Source: Streptomyces sp. NBC_01439 (lineage in GTDB: Bacteria > Actinomycetota > Actinomycetes > Streptomycetales > Streptomycetaceae). From it: a stretch of 64,000 bases of DNA. This document shows, one piece after another, positions 43,147 to 51,800 of this stretch (the first letter of the stretch is position 1; the number at the start of each line of letters is the position of its first letter). The translations under genes and the position numbers were made by a program. The stretch covers positions 7,737,001 through 7,801,000 of the forward strand of contig NZ_CP109487.1 in NCBI RefSeq assembly GCF_036227605.1, read 5' to 3'. The notes below the pieces were generated by a model, which searched no databases, was not told the origin of the DNA, and was given only the letters and a program-made list of their open reading frames with translations.

Positions 43147-46100
43147 TCAGTACCCCATCCCGTAGCCGTCGTCGTTGACCTCCGGCTGATCGATCTCGAT
43201 GCTCGGCGTGTAGACCCGGCGCGCCGCGCCCACGCCGACGGCATGCGCGGAGCGGCGATGCGAGCCGCGGGTGCGCGCGGCCTCCGCGTCCTGAGAGATC
43301 ACGTCGCGCTTGACGACCGAGTCATCGACAGCGATCACGGCGTTGTCCAGGCCGTGCTTCTCCGCGGAGCCCAGCTGATCGAGCTGCCGAGAAGTCTCCG
43401 CCCGAGCCTTCCGAGTCCCCGAGGACGCGAACTGCTCGTTCTTCTCGCCGTCGTAGACGTTCTCGCGGTTCTTGGCCGCCTCGACCAGATCGGCGAACGT
43501 GCCGCCGTAGGCCATCCGGTCCATCACGGTGCCCCGCAGCGACACATCTTCTTCCAAGTTGCGGATGAGCCCGGTCGTCGGGTCCGCCAGCGCACTGGCC
43601 ACGCGGGCCACGTACTCCGGGTTGACCGTGACTCCGAAGCCCTCCTTGGACTCGTAGAACTCGATGAACTGCTTCTCCCACTCCGCGGCCCTAGCCTGGA
43701 CGGGCTCACCGTCGACGAATGCCGTGTGCCACAGGCCCGGGCCGACGTGTTCGATGCTGCGGCCCCTCCAGAGATCGCGGCCGGGGCCCTGGAGCATCGC
43801 GTACTTGTGTCGGGCCTCGGCGGCGTCGTGCTTGGCCTGCAGGATCGCCTGGGTCACCGGGTAGGTGACCTCCAGGACGGCCTTGAGGTCCTCGCCGCGC
43901 AGCGCGCGCACGGCGCGCTGGCTGAACGAGCCGCCCAGGCCGGTGCCGTGGGACTTGATCGCCGTGGCGAACATCGAGGCTTCCTGGTCGGCCTGCGTGA
44001 TGCCGGGCGTGCCCTGCGCGTCGCCCAGGTTCCGGGCGTAGTCGGAGAGCTTCTTCTCGTTCCCCTTGGCGCCGGTCTCGACACAGACCTCGCGCACGCT
44101 CTGCAGGTGCGCCTCGCGATCCGAGAACGTCAGTGCCGCGCCGAACTCGCCACGCTGCGCCTGGCGGTACAGCCCGCTCAGCTCCTCCGTCACGACCTGC
44201 TGGGCGAGCTTGATGTCCTCCGGCGAATCCGAACCCGTGAGTGCCTGTAGCCGGAGCCGGTTCGCCTGGCTCCGCGAACCCTCCAACTCATGGGCCAATC
44301 CAGCGTCCTTGGACAGCGCGACCTGGGTGTCCAGCGACACCTGCATGGCCAGCGGGTGTGAACCATCGCCCTTGACCACTCCGGTGTCCAACAGGTTGGC
44401 CGGCACCGAGAGCTTCGCCAGGGCCTCGGCCTTGGCGGCATCGCTGTGCAGCTTCACCACGGCGACGGCGTCACCGTCGAAGTCGCCGTCGAAGCAAGCG
44501 TCCATCACCGGGTTGATCGCGGCGCCGGTGAGCCGGTCGTCGATCGCGACCCGCATGTAGCGCACGCCGGCGTCACGGAGCACCGGGTCACGCCACACCA
44601 GCGCGTGGTCGCCCTCGGCAAGCCCCAGCTGCTCAGCCTTGACCGAGCTGAGCGCAACCTGGTCGACGTTCAGTCGTGGGTCCGCGGTCCACACCATCGT
44701 CGCCGAGTCGGTGAGCCGTGAGGCCATCAGCCCGGTCTTGAAGATGTTGCTCTTGCCCGTCAGCACTCGCTTCTGGACGTCGGTCGTGATCCCTTCGAAG
44801 GCGCGCTGAGCGCGCGAGACCGATTCGCTCATGCCGCGACGCACCTCGGCGCGCTTCGCGGCGGACAGCCCCTGGCCGTCCAGCTGCTCGGCCATGTAGC
44901 GGTAGCGGCAAGCCTCCGCGAAGACGTCCTGGTAGCCGCGGGTGTAGTCGTGCGTGACGGAGGACCCGTCCTCGAACTCCTGACCACTGCGCAGATGCGA
45001 GGACATCACCGGCAGCTTCCACGAGCTCGCGCTCACCGTCTCGGTCTGCTCACCCGTCGGATACGTGAGCGGGAACGGGATCTCCATGTCGCCGCCGCGG
45101 TCGCCGATGAGGTGGCCGAAGGACTGGCGCATCGCCATGGTGTTCACTCCCGGGAGCTGGCCCGCCTTGCGCGGCTGCGTGCGCAGCAAGTCGGGCATCG
45201 GGATGAACCGACGCTCGGTACGCTCGTCGAGGCCCTCTGCCTGGCCGATCACGCGCAGCGTGCCGTCAGCGTCCATGTCCATGCCGGATACCAGCAGGTA
45301 CTCGCGCAGGCTCGACTCGGCCCCGCTGTTGTGGCCGTAGAACTCGCGCATGATCGCCGGGCAGTCCTGAGACTGCAGCGCCCAGGCCAGCTGAGAAGAG
45401 GCCTTACGGCCCTTGCCAGCACGCACCTGCTCCTCGTTGTAGATCTTCGTCTTCTCGTCGACGGCCATATGGGTGACCACGAAGCGCATCTCGCCCATGG
45501 CACTCGGCCGCAGTTCTCCGTTGGGCGAGCGTAGATCGGAGACGTTCCCGCTCATCAGCTCTTGCGCCGAGCCCGCGTTGCGCCGGGAGATGAGGCTGAA
45601 CGGACTCATCACCACGTCCAGACCCGGGTTGGCCCGGAACCAGTTGACCTCTTCGACGACGGCCTGCTGCTGCGCGTCGTGCAGAGGCATGTCCCGGTCG
45701 ACGATCAGCGAGATCACGCCCTTGTTGCCGTGCAGATCCGAGATCTTGTCGCCCACGACGAGATCGCGCTCCTGACCGCCGGCCCCGCGGATGCGGTGGC
45801 GCCCGGCGAACTCCTTCGACACCACGATCGGGTCATCAGCCGTCCAGCCGCCGAAGGTCATCAGCGCCGTCTTCGCCGGCGCGGTGACCTGAGAGGACTG
45901 CATGATCGTCGAGGCCGTCATCTGCTGCCGGTCGAACGGGTCGTACCGCAGCGTCTCGAGCTCGGGGAGAGCCATGAGCGGCGCACGCTGTCCGGCCACG
46001 CTCTCGTCGCCCGGCACGATCCGACCGTCGGTGTCGATCCGGGCCTGAGCGGTCAGGTACCGCACGATGCCCTGGTTGGTCGCGCCTCCGGTCATCACCG

Positions 46101-48702
46101 GGTCGAAGTAGCCGCTGGGCGCGGCCACGTTGTTCCGGTCCTTGCCGGTGAGCACCGTCATGTTCCGCCCGCCGGTGAGCCGCCAGGCGTCGAAGCGGTT
46201 GTCATCAGCCGGGTCGGTTCGGTCGCGCTGGGCCCTGTACTCGGCGTAGACCGTCGAGCCGGCCTTGATCTCGTTGGAGTAGCGCACACGGCGCGCCTCG
46301 GTCTGCAGGATCGCTGCCGTCCACTCCTCCAGGTGCGCCTTGATCTCGCCGGTGGACCCGTCCCGCTGGTACGTGGTGGCGCGCTCGATGAAGTCGATCG
46401 GGTGCTTGGTGCCGTACAGCTGTGAGTAGACCGTGTTGAGCGAGGAGGGCTCGCCGGTCTCGCTCCGCCAGGCGCTGAGGTCACCAGCGATCTGGTACTG
46501 GATGCGCTCGTGCATGAGCTGCTCGTAGCCGCGCAGGCGCGTGCGCTCCTCGACCGAGGTCGGAGCCTCGCCCGGAGTCTGGGCCGTGATCGTGGCCTCG
46601 TAGCCGGGCACGATGAGGGCGTTCTGCCCGCTGGCGAAGGCAGTGGTGATCTCGCCGTACTCGCCGACGTCGAAGACCTGGCCGATCTCACCCGAGATCG
46701 GAGTTCCCTTGCCGTCACGGCGCAGCTTCTCGCCGCTCCAGCGAATGACGCCGTGCTCGTCGACCAGGATCTCGGAGACCGTCGCCGCGTTGCGCTCGAT
46801 GCTCTCGCGCACGGTGACCCCGATACGCCGTATGAACGCAGATTCGTGATCGGCGATCGGCACGGAACGCTCGGCGTTGAAGCGGACGAGCCGGTCCTTG
46901 AACCGGGTCGTCTGGAAGGTCGAGCCCATTATCTCGTCGGGGGAGATCTCGCAACGACGAAGCGCGGAGGCGAGGTTGTCGAGGTTCGACCACTGCCCGG
47001 TGGGGCTGGTCATGTATCGCGCCACCCGCTCCGGGTTGAAGCGCTGATCGACCCACTCGCCGTCGACGTCATGGGGCAACGCTTCCCAGGTCCCGATGAG
47101 TTCGAAGGGAACGTCCTCAGCGTGCTGTCGGACCTTCTCGACGGCGGTGCCGCCGTAGACGAGGTTGCCCATATCGGGCGCCTCCTCGGCCTGCAGCTCG
47201 CCGATCTCGTCCAGCCGTTCCTGGTACATCTCTTCGGTCGCACCCGGGCGCAGCAGTTCGCTGCGCACACCCGTGAGCACGTCCCAGTACGAGCGCTGGA
47301 TGGCAGCGACCTCAGAGTCAGCCGAGTACTCCGGCGGTTCGATCGCATCCAGCTGTCCGCCGGTTCGCTCCAGCTCCGTCTCGGCACGAGCAATGAGATC
47401 CTCGACGCCAAGGGCTGCCTGCAGGTTCTCCCGAGCGCTCTCGACGGCGGTCTTCGCATAGGCCTCGGCCGGCTCGGTGTCGAGGAAGAACGCCGGCAGG
47501 GAGCGGTTCTTCGCGTCCCGGCGCAGCATCACCTTCGAGCCGGGCCGAGGGCCGGACTCACCGGGGGCCACGTAGTCGCCGACCACGAACATCGACTCAG
47601 GGGCAACGTGGTAGCTGTCGGGCACATCCACCACCGTGCCGTCACGGCCGCGCTCCCGGTGTGTCGCGCCGGTCTCGCCGGCGGCGCGCCCCGGCAGATC
47701 CGTACGCTCGACCCGACGTCCCTGGGCGAAGCGCAGTAGTTGGACGGCCTCCGCCGGCGAGGGAGAGTAGACCGCCATGCCGCCGGGAACCCGGTAGTTC
47801 GTCGAGTAGCGCAGCACGGTGCCGTTGTCGTATATCCGAGCTCCGGCGTACTCCTCCTGACGTGTGTCGGTGAGGCGGATCTCCATGCCGGTCCCGGCGA
47901 TCTTCGCCTTGATCTGACCTGGCTCGCGGTCGCGCACCACCTCGTAGGACACGCCCTGGGCCTTCAGCTCTTCGAGCAGTGCTGCCGAGCGCGCCACGGC
48001 GCGCCGGGACATGAAGCGGTTGCGGTCGACGCGGTTCGTCTGCGGGTCCCGGGCGCCGTCGATGACCCACTCGCGCACCTGGTCGTACTCCCGCTGGCTC
48101 ATCTTGTCCATCAGCGCGGTGAGTCCAGCGGCGTCGTCGTTCGTCATCGCGCGGCCCGCCTCGAACGGCTTGCCAGCGTCGTCGATGCGCCAGAGCACCA
48201 TGTTTCCGTGCCGCGGATCGGCCAGGGTCTCCACCTCGCCGCCGGCCACGCGTCCGATGGTCTCGTCCGGCAGGTACACCAGCGCGGTCCCGGCGCGCTT
48301 CACGGTCGCGCGTTCGGACCAGTCGGGGTCATAGGGGCTGATCGGCAGCCCGGCCGACTTCGGGTCGACCTGGGCACCGACACCGGTGACGCGGGTGAAC
48401 TCCCGCTGCGACTGCTGATAGCGCTCGTTCTGCGGGGAATGATCACCGAACTGCGGCTCGTAGCCGGACACCTTCTCCTCGAACGCCCGGTCGATGGCGG
48501 AGAGGCAGTCCGTGATGCCCAGCCGCGGGTCGGCCAGTGCGGTGCCCCGTTGACCGAGGATCTCGTCGACTCGGGCGCGGATCGCCTTGGCCTGGGAGAT
48601 CGGAACGACCTGTCCGGTCTGCGCCCGGGCCTGCTCGACTGCCTTGTAGTAGACGTACTCGTAGAAGTACCTGCGCAGTCCGCGCGCCTTCTTCATAGTC
48701 AA
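43147..48702 (-). CDS. Single-chain RNA polymerase-like protein (fused beta and beta-prime barrels)
   Basis: An 1851-residue protein. The beta-type half shows TALMTFGGWTADDPIVVSKE (Lys963; compare the GYNFEDAIIIS region), GDKISDLHGNKGVIS (Lys986 and Lys994, the same 8-residue spacing as the catalytic lysines 1065/1073 of E. coli beta), DMPLHDAQ, and SPFSLISRRNAGSAQELM (Asn1042; compare NPLGVPSRMNIGQILE). The beta-prime half shows GKSNIFKTGLMASRL, LVWRDPVLRDAGVRYMRV (compare NRAPTLHRLGIQAF) and DGDFDGDAVAV with Asp1407/1409/1411 for the metal-binding NADFDGD. Next comes TGAKGNEKKL (compare SGARGS). A weak trigger-loop-like TQAILQAKH (His1625) follows. The first 900 residues and last 220 are unrecognised. 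The order beta then beta-prime in one chain recalls phage YonO-type enzymes. I infer DNA-dependent RNA synthesis; substrate form (ssDNA or dsDNA) and promoter are unknown. Confidence 0.85.
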   Translation of the reverse strand: MTMKKARGLRRYFYEYVYYKAVEQARAQTGQVVPISQAKAIRARVDEILGQRGTALADPRLGITDCLSAIDRAFEEKVSGYEPQFGDHSPQNERYQQSQREFTRVTGVGAQVDPKSAGLPISPYDPDWSERATVKRAGTALVYLPDETIGRVAGGEVETLADPRHGNMVLWRIDDAGKPFEAGRAMTNDDAAGLTALMDKMSQREYDQVREWVIDGARDPQTNRVDRNRFMSRRAVARSAALLEELKAQGVSYEVVRDREPGQIKAKIAGTGMEIRLTDTRQEEYAGARIYDNGTVLRYSTNYRVPGGMAVYSPSPAEAVQLLRFAQGRRVERTDLPGRAAGETGATHRERGRDGTVVDVPDSYHVAPESMFVVGDYVAPGESGPRPGSKVMLRRDAKNRSLPAFFLDTEPAEAYAKTAVESARENLQAALGVEDLIARAETELERTGGQLDAIEPPEYSADSEVAAIQRSYWDVLTGVRSELLRPGATEEMYQERLDEIGELQAEEAPDMGNLVYGGTAVEKVRQHAEDVPFELIGTWEALPHDVDGEWVDQRFNPERVARYMTSPTGQWSNLDNLASALRRCEISPDEIMGSTFQTTRFKDRLVRFNAERSVPIADHESAFIRRIGVTVRESIERNAATVSEILVDEHGVIRWSGEKLRRDGKGTPISGEIGQVFDVGEYGEITTAFASGQNALIVPGYEATITAQTPGEAPTSVEERTRLRGYEQLMHERIQYQIAGDLSAWRSETGEPSSLNTVYSQLYGTKHPIDFIERATTYQRDGSTGEIKAHLEEWTAAILQTEARRVRYSNEIKAGSTVYAEYRAQRDRTDPADDNRFDAWRLTGGRNMTVLTGKDRNNVAAPSGYFDPVMTGGATNQGIVRYLTAQARIDTDGRIVPGDESVAGQRAPLMALPELETLRYDPFDRQQMTASTIMQSSQVTAPAKTALMTFGGWTADDPIVVSKEFAGRHRIRGAGGQERDLVVGDKISDLHGNKGVISLIVDRDMPLHDAQQQAVVEEVNWFRANPGLDVVMSPFSLISRRNAGSAQELMSGNVSDLRSPNGELRPSAMGEMRFVVTHMAVDEKTKIYNEEQVRAGKGRKASSQLAWALQSQDCPAIMREFYGHNSGAESSLREYLLVSGMDMDADGTLRVIGQAEGLDERTERRFIPMPDLLRTQPRKAGQLPGVNTMAMRQSFGHLIGDRGGDMEIPFPLTYPTGEQTETVSASSWKLPVMSSHLRSGQEFEDGSSVTHDYTRGYQDVFAEACRYRYMAEQLDGQGLSAAKRAEVRRGMSESVSRAQRAFEGITTDVQKRVLTGKSNIFKTGLMASRLTDSATMVWTADPRLNVDQVALSSVKAEQLGLAEGDHALVWRDPVLRDAGVRYMRVAIDDRLTGAAINPVMDACFDGDFDGDAVAVVKLHSDAAKAEALAKLSVPANLLDTGVVKGDGSHPLAMQVSLDTQVALSKDAGLAHELEGSRSQANRLRLQALTGSDSPEDIKLAQQVVTEELSGLYRQAQRGEFGAALTFSDREAHLQSVREVCVETGAKGNEKKLSDYARNLGDAQGTPGITQADQEASMFATAIKSHGTGLGGSFSQRAVRALRGEDLKAVLEVTYPVTQAILQAKHDAAEARHKYAMLQGPGRDLWRGRSIEHVGPGLWHTAFVDGEPVQARAAEWEKQFIEFYESKEGFGVTVNPEYVARVASALADPTTGLIRNLEEDVSLRGTVMDRMAYGGTFADLVEAAKNRENVYDGEKNEQFASSGTRKARAETSRQLDQLGSAEKHGLDNAVIAVDDSVVKRDVISQDAEAARTRGSHRRSAHAVGVGAARRVYTPSIEIDQPEVNDDGYGMGY

Positions 48703-48746
48703 TCAGCCTTCTGTGAATGCTCCGGGTTACATAGAGACTACATCGC

Positions 48747-48763
48747 CTATCGAAAGAGAGTCG
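48747..48763 (-). promoter_or_regulatory. Backbone upstream motif before the polymerase-like gene
   Basis: On the minus strand CGACTC (48758-48763) and GATAG (48747-48751) are separated by six bases. The AGTGG element is not found at this copy. The start codon is 45 bases downstream. Confidence 0.5.
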
Positions 48764-48861
48764 GAGGCTATTTGTAAGGTGAGTGTCGAGGCTGTCTCCC
48801 ATAGGTGAGAGATGGCTTCGGCACTGGTTGTGATCCTTGTCCGCCCCTGAGTGGCCGTCAG

Positions 48862-51800
48862 TTACTTCGAGTTCATCTCGATGGCCATCGCCCTGTCGAA
48901 CCGGCCGTCGGCCAGCACCTCCCAGCTCGGCAGCGAGGCCAGGTACTGGTAGAAGGCCGAGTAGACCTTCACCGTCGCCAGCGACTTCAGGTCCTCCTCG
49001 GTGACGTCCTCCTCCGCGAACACCCGCGAGTCCTTGCCGTTCACGTGGCCGTTGATCCGGCGGGCGGCATTGGCGTATGCGTCCGAGCGGATCTGGCTGA
49101 TGTAGGTCTGAGACCCATCGGCGCTGCGCAGTTCGCCGTCGCCGCCGACCGAGAAGTGCTCGCGATCCTGCTCCAACTCGGTCTGCGCGGACTTGTAAGC
49201 CTCACCGATCTCGATGTCCAGGCTCTTGACCTTTGCCGAGCCGTCGGGATTGACCAGCATCTCCTTGCTGATCGTCCCCTCCGCGTAGAGCAGACGCTGC
49301 CGCTCGACGCTGACCGCCTGGCTCTCGGCGACTGCGACCCCGACCTCGACGTTCTCGATGAACTGGTCCTCGTCGAACATGCTCATCCCCTCGTACTCGT
49401 CGGGGTCGACGACCACCGGAGCGTTGGGGTCCTGGCCCTTGTCGACCGTGGTCATCGTCGTGATGACCTCCATGACCTCGTCGGCGTAGACATCCGGGTC
49501 CAGGCGCTCGACGTCGACCTCCTGGTAGCCGTAGATCTCCTTGTACTGCGCCTTCGCGTCCGCGGCCTTGACCGCCTGCCGCATGCGCTTCTCCAGCATC
49601 TTCACGAAGTCCGGCTGATTCATCCGCACGTCGAAGTCCATGGCACTGGACAGCGTTGGGATCGTCTGCAGCGAGTACGTGTGCCCCGGGTGCTTGATCG
49701 TGTTCCCCAGTAGCCGGAACGACATCGGCAGGATCGTCTGGTTGCGGTTCCAGATCGGCGCATCGCCGGCCCGGAAGACGATCGAGTTGCGCGGCGAGAG
49801 GAAGGCCATGTCGTTGTAGCTGATCAGCGGCTCTTCCTTGGTGCTCATCGTGTAGGAGACCCGGCCCTCGGTCTTGCCGCCGATGACCTTGTCGAGATCC
49901 TGGCTGATCTGCTTGCTGTCCCTGTACGACCGGTGAGTCTTGCCGCTCATCTTCTCCAGCGTCTCGATCATCGAGTCGTCCGTGGATTTCAAGAAGACGA
50001 TGTTCGAGGTGTTGCCCTGCACGATCTTGTCGACGCTCTCGCCGTAGACGTCGCGCAGTTGCTGCAGGGTCTGCAGGATGAGCGTGAACTGCTGCTCCTG
50101 GCCCAGGCCGATGGAGAGCATCGTCGCGAAGCCGTCGATGCCCTTGCCCTCCGACTGCAGGTTGCCGAGCTCGTCGAGCATGAACCGCGTGCGGTAGAGC
50201 GGCTTCTGGTTGGACTTCGTCATGTACGCCTGGTCGGCGCTCACGTCGAACAGCTGCTTGACCAAGATCAGGATCAGTTTCGCGTACTTCATCAGGTGCG
50301 GCGGAGTCACGAGGAACAGCGCCTTCGGGGACTCCGAGTAGCGGGACAGTTTCTGCGTGATCGCCCGTGCCTGATACGAGACCTTCTCCGGGTTGCCGCC
50401 GCCGGAGAAGTCGATCCGCGTGTCCGGGTAGAGCGTGTCCCCGGCCTGGAAGGACAGGATCTTCCCGTCCCGAGTGCCACCCTCACGCACCGGCTTCAGC
50501 TCACGCATCACGCCGTTCTTCACGATCTTCTTGCCAGTCACCGGCTCGACCACGTAGTGCCGGCCATTGAGCGAGACCTGGTGGGTCTTCGTGAAGCTGA
50601 AGTAGAAGGTGCGCACCAGCATCTTCGTCTGCGGGTTGACCAGCTCCAGCTTGAGCCAGGCTTCGTCGTCAGGGAACTTGCCCTTGAAGTTGTACCGGGC
50701 CCAACCTTCGCGGCCGACGATCTCCTCGTGCTCGAAGTCCTCGCCGAGGCTCTTGGTGAACATCGGGTCCGCGTAGGCCGACCACACGGCCTGCTGACCG
50801 ACGAGGTGGTCGCGCTTGACGTAGTTCGGCGCGAAGCGCACGCCGAGGCGGCGCGGGAAGCTCAGGCCGGCCAGGTCGGTGTTCTGCGACGGCTTGCCCG
50901 AGGTCAGCGTCGAGATCGTGGGGTCGGTGAAGAACGACATGGCGGTGATCGCGATGCCGTACACCGAAGCGAGCATCTTCTCCGCCCCGGCCATCGAGCG
51001 CAGCGCGTTGTGGGTGTTGCCCACCAACGTGCGCATGTTGTTGCGGGGCAGCTCCTCGCTCGCGTTGAAGTACAGGCTGAGCATGTCCTGATCGGCCTTG
51101 CCCTCCCACATGAAGGCCTGGGCCGCTGCCTTCTCCTGCGCCTCGGCCAGGGCGTCCCCGTTGTTCTCGAACTCGCCGGCCTTGACCCGCTTCTCCAGTT
51201 CGGCCTCAGGGTTCTTGATCTTCTTCGAGCTCATCTGCACGAAGAGCTGGTAGCAGTTGTAGAGCGTGACCTTGCCCCAGAGGTCATCGAGCTTCTGCTC
51301 GAGCAGCGCCGGGTCCATGCTCAGCGCGGCCGCGGCGCTGCGCAGCTCCCGTTCCTCCTCCAGGTAGAAGTCGATGAGTCCGTAGGCCGCGCGCTTGAAG
51401 GCGTTGTTGGCGGCGTTGGGCCAGACCGGGTCCTCGCCGGCGTCGAGCGGAAAGAAGATCCCGGCGATGTTCTCCACATAGAGCGCGCACTTGGTGAAGT
51501 TGCCCTCACGCGCTGCGTCGGCCGCCAGCCCCAGGGGGTTGTAGATGTCGGTCTTCATGGAGTTGATCAGATTGAACTGCACCGGTTCGAACCCACGTGT
51601 GACCAGCGGCACGTAGTTCTTCACCAACAGCTCGCCCTTGGGGTCGTTGATGACCATGTTCGAGGGCTTCTTCTCCCGCGACCACATGTCGATGACCGGC
51701 TCGATGTACGTCTGGCCCTTACCGGCTCGGGTAATGGCCAGCACCATGGTGTTCACCGGCGCGGTATCGACCACGTACGCCCCGGCAGGGCGCTGGACCT

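Noticed and set aside
41745..43178. Long plus-strand frame opposite the 577-residue gene
   Set aside because: It is a shadow frame: leucine/arginine/histidine-rich, no start signal, and it lies against the transcription of the whole block.
43147..48702. A T7-type single-subunit RNA polymerase as explanation for the 1851-residue protein
   Set aside because: The conserved motifs are those of the two-barrel multisubunit family (DFDGD, GDK/GNK), not the palm/fingers motifs of the T7/DNA polymerase A family.
48747..48763. The CGACTC/GATAG boxes as an ordinary -35/-10 promoter
   Set aside because: The gap between the boxes ranges from 0 to 12 bases among copies, which a sigma-dependent promoter would not tolerate.
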